The notes beneath the pieces were generated by a model. That model saw nothing but the letters and a program-made list of their open reading frames with translations, made no database searches and was not told where the DNA came from. DNA of 64,000 nt from Clostridium cibarium (lineage in GTDB: Bacteria; Bacillota; Clostridia; Clostridiales; Clostridiaceae), in assembly GCF_014836335.1 (NCBI RefSeq), contig NZ_JACSRA010000026.1:1-64000 (forward strand), written 5' to 3'. The position numbers were made by a program, and so were the translations under genes. Below are positions 53,086-64,000 of the stretch, piece after piece; position 1 is the first letter of the stretch; each line of letters opens with the position of its first letter.

Positions 53086-53127
53086 AGGGGATTAAAAAGA
53101 ATAATGTATTCTTTCTAATCCCTTTAA
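53086..53127 (+). terminator. Terminator of rpiB-upp
   Basis: The stem AGGGGATTA...AAAGAATA with its complement TATTCTTT...TAATCCC (small bulges), then TTT. Confidence 0.75.
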
Positions 53128-53208
53128 ATATGTACATCTTAGAAATCTAGTATTTATTAGAAAGAGATAGTATAATAATATAAATACATGATTTAGGAGA
53201 GTTATGAC

Positions 53209-53697
53209 ATGGATAGAAGAGATAAGATAAATTATTATTTAGATATAGCAGAAACTGTCTTAGAAAGAGGAACATGCCTCAGAAGAAATTATGGATCGAT
53301 TATAGTGAAGAATGATGAAATAATTTCAACTGGATATACAGGAGCACCGAGAGGAAGAAAGAATTGTAATGATTTGGGTTTCTGTAAGAGAGAAAAATTA
53401 AATGTTCCTAGAGGTACACAATATGAGTTATGTCGTTCTGTTCATTCAGAAGCTAATGCTATAATAAGCGCTTCTCGTAGGGATATGATAGGGGCAACTT
53501 TATATTTGGTTGGAAGAGAGATGAAGACTAAGGAATTAGTTAAAGATGCAAATTCATGTACAATGTGCAAAAGGCTTATTATAAATTCTGGAATAGAAAG
53601 AGTAATAATTAGAGATACAAAAAGTGAGTACAGAATTATAAATGTTTGTGATTGGATTGAAGATGATGATTCTTTAAGTTCTGATTTAGGATATTAA
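53209..53697 (+). CDS. Deoxycytidylate deaminase (dCMP deaminase/ComEB family)
   Basis: A 162-residue zinc-dependent cytidine-deaminase-fold protein. The zinc ligands are His79 in HSEAN (catalytic Glu81) and Cys117, Cys120 in CTMC. The GAPRGRKNC segment is typical of dCMP deaminases, which turn dCMP into dUMP for thymidylate synthesis. It resembles ComEB of the competence operon but no comE genes adjoin it. GGAG precedes the ATG. Confidence 0.92.
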   Translation: MDRRDKINYYLDIAETVLERGTCLRRNYGSIIVKNDEIISTGYTGAPRGRKNCNDLGFCKREKLNVPRGTQYELCRSVHSEANAIISASRRDMIGATLYLVGREMKTKELVKDANSCTMCKRLIINSGIERVIIRDTKSEYRIINVCDWIEDDDSLSSDLGY

Positions 53698-53706
53698 TGG
53701 TATAAT
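53698..53706 (+). promoter_or_regulatory. Extended -10 promoter of wecB
   Basis: TGGTATAAT immediately follows the dCMP deaminase stop codon, 68 bases before the wecB start. Confidence 0.5.
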
Positions 53707-53773
53707 ATTTAATATAGAAGTGTATATTTAATAAAACATACATATATAAGGATAACATTAGGAGGTAGTACTT

Positions 53774-54922
53774 TTGAAAAAAAAGATATTGACAATCTTT
53801 GGCACAAGGCCAGAAGCTATTAAAATGGCGCCTTTAGTAAAGGAGTTAGAAAGACGTGAGGAAATTGAATCTAAGGTTTGTGTCACAGCTCAACATAGGG
53901 AAATGCTTGACCAAGTACTAGAATATTTTAGTATAACACCAGATTATGATTTGAATATAATGAAGAGTAAGCAAACATTAACAGGAATAACTAATAGAGT
54001 TTTAGAAGGTTTGGAAAGTGTATTTCAAGAAGAAAAACCAGATATGATATTAGTTCATGGAGATACTACGACTACATTTGGTGGAGCGCTAGCGGCATTC
54101 TATCAACAAATTAAAGTAGGGCATGTGGAAGCTGGACTTAGAACTTTTGATAAATACTTTCCGTTTCCAGAGGAGATGAATAGAAAGTTAACAGGATCTT
54201 TGGCTGATTTACACTTTGCACCGACTAAAGGGTCAAAAGAAAACTTGTTAAGAGAAGGGGTAAATGAAGGCCATATATACATAACTGGAAATACTGTAAT
54301 AGATGCTATGCTTCATACGGTAAAAGAAGATTATGTTTTTGAAAATGATGAATTAAACAAAATTGATTTTGAGAAGAAAAAAGTAATTATGATAACTGCC
54401 CATAGAAGAGAAAATTGGGGAGAAGGTATAGAAAATATTTGTGAATCATTAAACAGAATAGTAGAAGCAAATAAAGATGTTGAATTAGTATATCTTGTTC
54501 ATTTAAATCCTGTAGTAAAAGATGTAGTGCATGAAAAATTAGGAGGTAATGATAGAATTCATCTATTACCTCCATTAGATACTCAAGAAACTCATAACTT
54601 AATGAATAAGTCATTTATGGTTATGACTGATTCAGGCGGATTACAAGAAGAAGCACCACATTTAGGTAAACCTGTATTAGTGCTTCGAGATGTAACAGAA
54701 AGACCTGAAGCTGTTGAGTATGGAACTGTGAAATTAGTAGGAACAGATATAGAGAAGATTGTAGAGGAGGCTAATTTGTTGTTAAACAATAAATTGGCTT
54801 ATGAAAAAATGAGCAAAGCTGTTAATCCATACGGAGATGGTAAGGCTTCAGAAAGAATTGCAGATGCAATATTAAAATATTTTGAATTAAGTGATAAAGA
54901 AGTTGAAGAATTTCTTAGATAG
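53774..54922 (+). CDS. wecB: UDP-N-acetylglucosamine 2-epimerase (non-hydrolysing)
   Basis: A 382-residue WecB/MnaA protein of normal length: FGTRPEAIKMAPL at the N-terminus, VHGDTTTTFGGALAAF, HVEAGLRT and the C-terminal TDSGGLQEEAPHLGKP that binds UDP. It makes UDP-ManNAc, used in teichoic-acid linkage units and surface glycans. The TTG at 53774 lies after AGGAGGTAG. No other ManNAc pathway genes adjoin. Confidence 0.95.
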   Translation: MKKKILTIFGTRPEAIKMAPLVKELERREEIESKVCVTAQHREMLDQVLEYFSITPDYDLNIMKSKQTLTGITNRVLEGLESVFQEEKPDMILVHGDTTTTFGGALAAFYQQIKVGHVEAGLRTFDKYFPFPEEMNRKLTGSLADLHFAPTKGSKENLLREGVNEGHIYITGNTVIDAMLHTVKEDYVFENDELNKIDFEKKKVIMITAHRRENWGEGIENICESLNRIVEANKDVELVYLVHLNPVVKDVVHEKLGGNDRIHLLPPLDTQETHNLMNKSFMVMTDSGGLQEEAPHLGKPVLVLRDVTERPEAVEYGTVKLVGTDIEKIVEEANLLLNNKLAYEKMSKAVNPYGDGKASERIADAILKYFELSDKEVEEFLR

Positions 54923-54948
54923 TTTGTTTAAAATTTAACAAAATCCTA

Positions 54949-54976
54949 TTGTAAAATATATAAAAAATGGTATAAT
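54949..54976 (+). promoter_or_regulatory. Strong promoter of thlA
   Basis: TTGTAA (54949-54954), 16 bp, TATAAT (54971-54976) with an extended TGG at 54968. Thiolase promoters are known to be strong in solventogenic and butyrate-forming clostridia. Confidence 0.8.
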
Positions 54977-55041
54977 AAAAGTATGTTAATTGTTTAACGA
55001 ACACGTAAGTATAAATTTTGCAATTTAGGAGGATGTTAATA

Positions 55042-56223
55042 ATGAGAGAAGTAGTTATTGCAAGTGCAGCAAGAACAGCACTTGGTTCATTCGGAGGATC
55101 ATTAAAGGATGTTCCAGCAGCAGATTTAGGAGCACTAGTTATTAAAGAAGCAGTAAATAGAGCTGGTATTAAACCAGAACTAGTTGAAGAAGTAGTTATG
55201 GGAAATGTTATTCAAGCAGGGCTTGGTCAAAATGTAGCGAGACAAGCAACTATAAAAGCAGGGCTACCAAATGAAGTTCCAGCTATGACAATAAATAAAG
55301 TATGTGGTTCAGGATTAAGAACAGTTGCATTAGCAGCCCAAATCATTAAAGCTGGAGATGCAGACATAGTAGTTGCAGGTGGTATGGAAAACATGTCAGC
55401 AGCACCTTATGTTTTAGATAAAGCTAGATGGGGTCAAAGAATGGGAGACGGAAAGCTAGTTGATACAATGATTAAGGATGCTTTATGGGATGCGTTTAAT
55501 AACTATCATATGGGGGTTACTGCAGAGAATATAGCTAAGGAATGGAATCTTACTAGAGAAGAACAAGATGCTTTCTCAGCAGCTTCTCAACAAAAAGCTG
55601 AAAAAGCTATAAAAGAAGGAAGATTTAAGGATGAAATAGTTCCAGTTGTTATTCCTCAAAGAAAAGGTGAACCAAAGGTATTTGATACTGATGAATTCCC
55701 AAGATTCGGGACAACAGCAGAAACTTTAGCAAAACTTAGACCAGCATTTATTAAAGATGGTACAGTTACTGCTGGTAATGCATCAGGAATTAATGATGGA
55801 GCTGCAGCTTTCGTTGTTATGAGCGCTGAAAAAGCTAAAGAATTAGGTGTTAAGCCATTAGCTAAGATAGTATCTTATGGTTCTAAGGGATTAGATCCTG
55901 CAATAATGGGTTATGGTCCATTCCATGCAACAAAGAAAGCTTTAGAAGCTGCGAACTTAACTGTTGAAGATTTAGATTTAATTGAAGCAAATGAAGCATT
56001 TGCTGCACAAAGTTTAGCTGTTGCTAAGGATCTTAAATTTGATATGGAAAAAGTAAATGTTAATGGTGGAGCTATTGCTTTAGGGCATCCAGTTGGAGCA
56101 TCAGGAGCAAGAATTCTTACTACTTTACTTTATGAAATGCAAAAGAGAGATGCTAAGAGAGGGTTAGCTACTTTATGTATAGGTGGCGGAATGGGAACAG
56201 CACTTATAGTAGAAAGAGTTTAA
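55042..56223 (+). CDS. thlA: Acetyl-CoA acetyltransferase (thiolase)
   Basis: A 393-residue biosynthetic thiolase of exact family length. The catalytic residues are Cys88 in KVCGSGL, His in [10 protein letters not shown] and Cys in CIGGGMG near the C-terminus. It condenses two acetyl-CoA to acetoacetyl-CoA, the first step of butyrate and butanol formation. The ATG at 55042 is used (AGGAGG 9 bases ahead); an upstream in-frame start at 55018 precedes that site. Monocistronic. Confidence 0.97.
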   Translation: MREVVIASAARTALGSFGGSLKDVPAADLGALVIKEAVNRAGIKPELVEEVVMGNVIQAGLGQNVARQATIKAGLPNEVPAMTINKVCGSGLRTVALAAQIIKAGDADIVVAGGMENMSAAPYVLDKARWGQRMGDGKLVDTMIKDALWDAFNNYHMGVTAENIAKEWNLTREEQDAFSAASQQKAEKAIKEGRFKDEIVPVVIPQRKGEPKVFDTDEFPRFGTTAETLAKLRPAFIKDGTVTAGNASGINDGAAAFVVMSAEKAKELGVKPLAKIVSYGSKGLDPAIMGYGPFHATKKALEAANLTVEDLDLIEANEAFAAQSLAVAKDLKFDMEKVNVNGGAIALGHPVGASGARILTTLLYEMQKRDAKRGLATLCIGGGMGTALIVERV

Positions 56224-56238
56224 TACTATTTTAAATTC

Positions 56239-56276
56239 AAGTTCAGTAATAATGTTGATTATTACTGAACTTTTTT
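56239..56276 (+). terminator. Terminator of thlA
   Basis: A perfect 15-bp stem (56239-56253 / 56258-56272), 4-base loop, T-run. Confidence 0.93.
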
Positions 56277-56770
56277 ATATTAAGTAATATGAATAATTAA
56301 TTAGGTTTAAGGAAAGGATAAAGAGTACTTAAAGGCTAGTATTTATGAGATAAACCAAACATTTGACGAGATTTTAAAGTGATTTTATAGTGAATTTTAT
56401 GAATAAATTCTATAAAGAAGTGTCAATTGTTTGTAGCATAAATTATGAGGGAATTGATTTATAAGCAATAAAAGTAACGATATGAAAAAATTTCGACAAG
56501 TTATTTAAGCAAATTATAAAATAATGAGAATGAAAATGTTATCACATATATTTTGTAGAAAAATGATATTTCAGAATATTTAAAAAAATGATTTTTTGAT
56601 AGCAAATTCATGCAAAACGAACTGTGGAGAACTTTACTTAAGATATCAGGCAATAATGGTAATTATTTTTAAAAAATGGTCATTTTTAAGTAGATTTGCT
56701 TATAATTAAGGTTTTCTTAATAATTCAGCTGGAGATATAATTACTAGGTCGAAAGGATGAAGATTGTCAG
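56277..56770 (+). other. Long leader/promoter region of the atp operon
   Basis: About 490 AT-rich bases without a credible gene. A promoter candidate lies at 56677-56706, 64 bases before atpI. An ATGAGAATGAAAATGTTATCA stretch near 56523 loosely recalls a Fur box but the halves do not pair. The rest shows nothing I can name. Confidence 0.55.
56677..56706 (+). promoter_or_regulatory. Putative promoter of the atp operon
   Basis: TGGTCA (56677-56682), 18 bp, TATAAT (56701-56706). The -10 is perfect and the -35 matches at four of six positions. Confidence 0.5.
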
Positions 56771-57142
56771 ATGAGTAAAGAGATGAATAAGCTTATTTCA
56801 ATTGTAGCAAAATATGATATGATTTGTGGATTATTTATGTCTTTAATTATTGGACTGATCTTTAATCAACAAGTTGCATTAGTTTTTTTACTAGGAATAT
56901 TTGTATCAGTGGTCAACTTTATAATAAGTGTGTTTGAAACAACAAAATGGTTGGGGAAAAGTTCTTTTATGCTAGTTATTTCTAGGATAGCTAGAATTTT
57001 TTTTATACTCATTTGTGTTTTTCCATTTATACATAATTTCGAACTAATAATATCATATTTAGTTGGCTATATGATACATTTTATAGTATTAGGCTATTGT
57101 ATAATATCGAAGGAGGGAAGTGGTAAGAGTTGGAAGCAGTAG
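56771..57142 (+). CDS. atpI: ATP synthase-associated protein I
   Basis: A 123-residue protein with four predicted transmembrane helices and little else conserved. Its place as first gene of the operon identifies it as AtpI, thought to help assemble the c-ring. GAAAGGAT lies 11 bases before the ATG. It overlaps the start of atpB by 13 bases. Confidence 0.88.
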   Translation: MSKEMNKLISIVAKYDMICGLFMSLIIGLIFNQQVALVFLLGIFVSVVNFIISVFETTKWLGKSSFMLVISRIARIFFILICVFPFIHNFELIISYLVGYMIHFIVLGYCIISKEGSGKSWKQ

Positions 57143-57813
57143 AACCTATTTTTTCTTTTGACATTGGTGGATTCACAGCTATAATCGGTAAACAGGTTAT
57201 ATGGCAGTGGATAATAATGCTAATTTTAGCAGTAGTGTCTTTTCTTTTAACAAGAAACTTAAAAAGAGAACCTGGTAAAGTTCAAATAGCACTTGAATCT
57301 TTATATAGGGCTGTTGAAAATCTTGTTAAAGGCAATATGGGTGAAAACTATGTTGGGTATATACCTTATGTAGGAACACTTATAGTTTTTCTAGTGGCTT
57401 TGAACCTAACAGGATTAGTAGGAGTTAAACCACCAACAGCATGCTTAGGTGTAACAGCCGGTCTTGCAATATCAACATTTGTTGTTATCAATGCAAATGC
57501 ATTGAAAAGAAATGGTTTGTTAGGTTTCTTAAAAGGTTTAGCATCACCTAGTATATTTATGTTACCACTAAACCTTATGGAAAGAGTTGTTGTACCTTTT
57601 TCCTTAGCACTACGACTTTTTGGTAATATGGTAGCAGCTGTAATAATTACAGATCTTGCTTATGAAGCATTAGAAGGCGTAGCATTTATAGCAGGAATAG
57701 GGTTACCAGTCATTCTTCATGCATATTTTGATGTGTTTGATGGATTGATTCAAATGTTAGTATTTACAATGTTGACTGTAATAAATATTAAAGTTACAGC
57801 AGAACATCATTAA
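57130..57813 (+). CDS. atpB: ATP synthase Fo subunit a
   Basis: A 227-residue membrane protein with five to six transmembrane helices. The conserved SLALRLFGNMVAA contains the essential Arg in helix 4 that faces the c-ring. It forms the ion half-channels. The TTG at 57130 is used (GGAGGG about 12 bases ahead) and overlaps the atpI end. Confidence 0.95.
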   Translation: MEAVEPIFSFDIGGFTAIIGKQVIWQWIIMLILAVVSFLLTRNLKREPGKVQIALESLYRAVENLVKGNMGENYVGYIPYVGTLIVFLVALNLTGLVGVKPPTACLGVTAGLAISTFVVINANALKRNGLLGFLKGLASPSIFMLPLNLMERVVVPFSLALRLFGNMVAAVIITDLAYEALEGVAFIAGIGLPVILHAYFDVFDGLIQMLVFTMLTVINIKVTAEHH

Positions 57814-57841
57814 AAAAAGCGAATTTTAAGGAGGAAGAATT

Positions 57842-58066
57842 ATGATGAATTTAGCACTTATAGGAGCAGGTATTGCTGTATTATCAGGTATTGGAGCAGG
57901 TATTGGTATAGGTATAGCAGCTGGAAAGTCAGCAGAAGCTATTGCTAGACAACCAGAAGCATCAGGTAAGATTCAAAGTTTATTTATCCTAGGAGCTGGT
58001 CTTTCAGAAGCAACAGCTATTTATGGATTAGTTGTTTCATTAATACTTATGTTCGTATTATCATAA
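57842..58066 (+). CDS. atpE: ATP synthase Fo subunit c
   Basis: A 74-residue hairpin of two transmembrane helices joined by the ARQPEASGK loop. The ion-carrying Glu lies in GLSEATAIYG. The first helix reads [12 protein letters not shown], lacking the Gln, and the motif after the Glu is A-T rather than S-T, so the full sodium site of Ilyobacter-type c-rings is not present. Proton coupling is more likely. Two ATGs stand in tandem at the start (57842, 57845), after GGAGG. Confidence 0.95.
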   Translation: MMNLALIGAGIAVLSGIGAGIGIGIAAGKSAEAIARQPEASGKIQSLFILGAGLSEATAIYGLVVSLILMFVLS

Positions 58067-58113
58067 AAATTAAGAGTTAACTTAGATTGACTCCGAAGGG
58101 AGGCTATAAGAAA

Positions 58114-58605
58114 ATGGATAAATTAGGATTAGAACCAACTACCCTTATTCTAACAATTATAAACTTTATAATATTAATATTAATATTAAAACATTTTCTA
58201 TGGGATAAAATTAAATTAGCCATCCAAGATAGAGAAGATTATATTAATTCTCAAATTGAAAAGGCTGATGAAGATTCTCAAAAAGCAAGATTATATCTTG
58301 TTGAAAATGAAAGAATATTAAAGACAGCAAAAGAAGAAGGTAGCAAGATAGTTGAAGTTCAAAAGGATAAAGCGGGCAAGGTATATGATGAAATAGTAGC
58401 TGATGCCAATAAAGAAGCTAAGACTATCATTGAAAGAGCTAAGACAGAAATCAATCGTGAAAGAGAAAAGGCTGAGTTTGAACTTAAGAAACAAGCAGTT
58501 GATTTAGCTATAGATATATCAGCTAAAGCTCTTCAAGAAAAGATTGAAGATAATGAAAAGCAAAGGCAATTAATAGAAGATTTTATCACTAAGGTAGGTA
58601 ATTAA
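58114..58605 (+). CDS. atpF: ATP synthase Fo subunit b
   Basis: A 163-residue protein: one N-terminal transmembrane helix (about 8-28), then a long charged coiled coil that forms the peripheral stalk. The ATG at 58114 is chosen: GGGAGG lies 10 bases upstream, and an upstream in-frame start at 58087 precedes that site. atpH starts 2 bases after its stop. Confidence 0.95.
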   Translation: MDKLGLEPTTLILTIINFIILILILKHFLWDKIKLAIQDREDYINSQIEKADEDSQKARLYLVENERILKTAKEEGSKIVEVQKDKAGKVYDEIVADANKEAKTIIERAKTEINREREKAEFELKKQAVDLAIDISAKALQEKIEDNEKQRQLIEDFITKVGN

Positions 58606-58607
58606 AT

Positions 58608-60672
<2,065 letters not shown>

Positions 60673-60711
60673 CTTTTAACAAAGCTATGCAATTCTTTAG
60701 GAGGTGGACTT

Positions 60712-61560
60712 ATGGGTGCAGCAGGACTGATAGAAATAAAGAGAAGAATGAAATCAGTACAAAGTACTAAGAAAATAACAAATGCCATGGGGCTTGTTGC
60801 CACTTCTAAGCTTAGAAGATGTAGGATGGAATTAAGTGCTAATGAAGAGTACATGAAAGCAGCTGAACAAATAGTTAGATCGCTAGCATCAGCTGAATCT
60901 GATTTCGTAAGTCCTTATTTTTCTGGTAATAATAGCGAAAAAAAATTATATATAGTAATGACTTCAGATCAAGGATTATGTGGTGGATATAATAATAACG
61001 TAGTTACATTTCTTGAGAATTTAGTTGAAAATGATATGAATAATACTCGCGTAATTACCGTTGGAAGTAAAGGAATTGGTTATGTTAAAAGAGCTGGTTT
61101 TGAAACAGTATCTGAATATGTTGATATTCCTGATATTCCAACTGCAAAGGAAGTTAAAGTCATTTGTGAAAAAGCATTGTCTCTTTATAATTCAAAGGAA
61201 GTTTCAGAAGTTCATATTGTTTATACAGAATTTCAATCTTCTGTAAAGCAAGAAGTAAAAGATGAACTACTTTTACCAGTTAAAAAACTAGAAGGAACTT
61301 CTGTAGATCAAATTGTTGAACCAGATTATGAAACAGTTCTAACAGATTCCTTAGAAGTATATCTTAAAGGAAAGTTAAGAAGACTTATGCTTAGTTCAAA
61401 ATGCAGTGAACAAAGTTCAAGAATGACTGCAATGGATGGAGCAACAAGCAATGCAAATGATATATTAGAAAACTTGAATTTGAAATATAATAGAATAAGA
61501 CAATCAATTATAACACAAGAAATTACTGAAATAGTTAGTGGAGCAGAGGCTCAAAATTAG
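60712..61560 (+). CDS. atpG: ATP synthase F1 subunit gamma
   Basis: A 282-residue gamma subunit. N-terminal coiled-coil helix ([18 protein letters not shown]), [10 protein letters not shown] in the central domain and the C-terminal helix ending [16 protein letters not shown], which forms the rotating shaft. GGAGG lies 7 bases before the ATG. Confidence 0.97.
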   Translation: MGAAGLIEIKRRMKSVQSTKKITNAMGLVATSKLRRCRMELSANEEYMKAAEQIVRSLASAESDFVSPYFSGNNSEKKLYIVMTSDQGLCGGYNNNVVTFLENLVENDMNNTRVITVGSKGIGYVKRAGFETVSEYVDIPDIPTAKEVKVICEKALSLYNSKEVSEVHIVYTEFQSSVKQEVKDELLLPVKKLEGTSVDQIVEPDYETVLTDSLEVYLKGKLRRLMLSSKCSEQSSRMTAMDGATSNANDILENLNLKYNRIRQSIITQEITEIVSGAEAQN

Positions 61561-61576
61561 TAAGGAGGTACTTTAG

Positions 61577-62968
<1,392 letters not shown>

Positions 62969-62981
62969 GGGGCTGATAATT

Positions 62982-63392
62982 ATGGCCAAAACCTTAAAAG
63001 TAAAAATAATAACTCTTAATAAAGTGGTTATGGAAAAAGATGATGTAAAGAGATTTGCTTCAAAAGCAGTAAATAGTAGTTTAGAAATTTTAAATAACCA
63101 TGCTCCAATAATCACAAGTACAATACCTTGTGTTACAGTTGTTGAAGGAAATGATGGAAGTAAGGTTGAATTATTTACTTCAAAAGGTGTAGTTAATGTT
63201 AAGGATAATGAATTAGTATTTTGTTGTGATGCTGCAGAGCTTCCAGAGGATATTGATTTAGATAGAGCATTAGAATCAAAAGAAAGAGCAGAAAATAGGT
63301 TAAAAGATTATTCTAAATACGATGTTCAACGTGCTAAATTAGCACTAGCAAGAGCTTTAGCAAGAATCGATTTAAAAGAGCACTCCAGATAG
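62982..63392 (+). CDS. atpC: ATP synthase F1 subunit epsilon
   Basis: A 136-residue epsilon subunit: an N-terminal beta-sandwich (about 1-85) and a C-terminal helical hairpin (about 90-134) that in other bacteria senses ATP and inhibits the enzyme. AGGGGCTG precedes the ATG. It is the last gene of the operon, and its stop codon lies inside the terminator hairpin. Confidence 0.96.
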   Translation: MAKTLKVKIITLNKVVMEKDDVKRFASKAVNSSLEILNNHAPIITSTIPCVTVVEGNDGSKVELFTSKGVVNVKDNELVFCCDAAELPEDIDLDRALESKERAENRLKDYSKYDVQRAKLALARALARIDLKEHSR

Positions 63393-63407
63393 GAGTGTTC
63401 TTTTTTG
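63374..63407 (+). terminator. Terminator of the atp operon
   Basis: A stem of about 12 bp, AAGAGCACTCC / AGGAGTGTTCTTTT (one G-T pair), with a T-run of six. The atpC stop codon is within the hairpin. Confidence 0.9.
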
Positions 63408-63523
63408 TTATAAAAAATTAATTTTCACCAAAAAGCGTAAAATTTATATATTATAGTATAGAAATAAAATGAATAAAAAAAAGATAGCTGACCATAATTA
63501 AAGAAGAAAGGTGGGGTGTATAC

Positions 63524-64000
63524 ATGAAAAATAAAATATGCCTTATTCTAGTATTCTTATTTTCCTTTTTTAGTGAGTCAGTATATTCATATGGGAAACA
63601 GAATGAAGGAATAATTAACGTTGAAAGTAGAATTTGTAAAGCTTGCGATTTTACACAAAATGGTGTCATGGCAAGGTATAACACAAATAATTCAAAACAG
63701 GAAGAAATTAAGAAAATAGTAAAAAATATAAATAAGAATTTTGCTAATGCTAATTGTAATGTTATGGAAGATGAGATAAGTAGTAGGACTAGCACTTTTG
63801 ATATACAAGCCTCTATTTGGGAGGAAAATAACAAGACAATGGTGGAAATAAAAATCATAAATTACAATAAAGATAGTAACTTAGGATTTTTGATGAAAGA
63901 ATTGACTAAATTGCAAACTAAAAATATTTTTCATATAAGATATTTTCAATATATAAAGGGAAAAATAAAAAATATAGAAGAGACAATAGATAATATAAAA
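63524..64000 (+). CDS. YwmB-like secreted protein (partial, runs off the window)
   Basis: An open frame of 159 codons from the ATG at 63524 to the window edge without a stop. It has an N-terminal signal peptide (about 1-22, ending near SVYSYG) and then a mixed alpha/beta region with two cysteines near 38-41. Position directly after atpC and general character fit the YwmB family (DUF1779), which in clostridia often precedes murA and spoIID. AAAGGTGGGG lies about 9 bases before the ATG. Function unknown. Confidence 0.75.
   Translation, partial: MKNKICLILVFLFSFFSESVYSYGKQNEGIINVESRICKACDFTQNGVMARYNTNNSKQEEIKKIVKNINKNFANANCNVMEDEISSRTSTFDIQASIWEENNKTMVEIKIINYNKDSNLGFLMKELTKLQTKNIFHIRYFQYIKGKIKNIEETIDNIK

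Noticed and set aside
56515..56550. Fur-box-like stretch (ATAATGAGAATGAAAATGTTATCA) upstream of atpI
   Set aside because: The two halves do not form the TGATAAT-N-ATTATCA inverted repeat, and it is far from the promoter of a gene not expected to be iron-regulated.
63451..63858. Minus-strand frame over the last gene
   Set aside because: Lies opposite a plus-strand frame that has a signal peptide and a ribosome binding site; its product is only a hydrophobic antisense reading.

Overview
The window is AT-rich chromosomal DNA from an anaerobic, endospore-forming Clostridium (Clostridium sensu stricto). This rests on low GC, TTG/GTG starts behind strong GGAGG-type ribosome binding sites, many sporulation genes (spoIIR, sipL, yabG, three cotS-type genes, a Csp-like protease pair, cyanophycin genes), a clostridial thlA thiolase and a DUF1385-PrmC fusion. 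Gene order (rho - tdk - DUF1385/prmC - prfA - tsaC - rpiB - upp - wecB - thlA - atp operon) resembles what I recall of the C. butyricum/C. beijerinckii group. The species cannot be fixed from sequence alone.

Layout. 1-250: 3' end of a 23S rRNA gene and tRNA-Asn, with no 5S gene between. 250-5.5 kb: two tandem membrane-anchored polysaccharide deacetylases with duplicated promoters, then a tldD/tldE peptidase pair. 5.5-13.9 kb: LTA synthase, yedF with an FAD oxidoreductase, a GDSL hydrolase and a RusA-like/zinc-ribbon protein on the minus strand, tsaD, a degenerate alpha/beta-hydrolase and htrA. 13.9-20.5 kb: a LevR-like sigma-54 activator, a -24/-12 promoter and PTS IIB/IIA genes without a IIC, then a cysteine-rich small protein, an isolated eutH and an isolated solute-binding protein. 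20.5-27.9 kb: a spore-coat locus made of two divergently transcribed GT1 glycosyltransferase genes, three CotS-family kinase-fold genes, one unknown gene and yabG. 28-34 kb: motAB behind a sigma-D promoter, two Csp-like subtilases and veg. 34-41 kb: sipL, cphB-cphA, ispE and spoIIR. 41-56 kb: housekeeping genes for tRNA modification, Rho, thymidine salvage, RF1 and its methyltransferase, uracil and dCMP metabolism, UDP-GlcNAc epimerase and thiolase. 56.7-63.4 kb: the complete F1Fo ATPase operon atpIBEFHAGDC. The window ends inside a ywmB-like gene.

Genes that work together: cphB/cphA for nitrogen storage; tldD/tldE as a heterodimeric protease; prmC modifying the RF1 made by prfA; tsaD and tsaC in t6A synthesis; and the atp operon. 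No prophage, insertion sequence, CRISPR array or classical defence island is visible. The least-explained parts are the CotS/glycosyltransferase locus, the cysteine-rich protein behind a sporulation-type promoter, the alpha/beta-hydrolase that has lost its nucleophile, and a few leader and operator elements.
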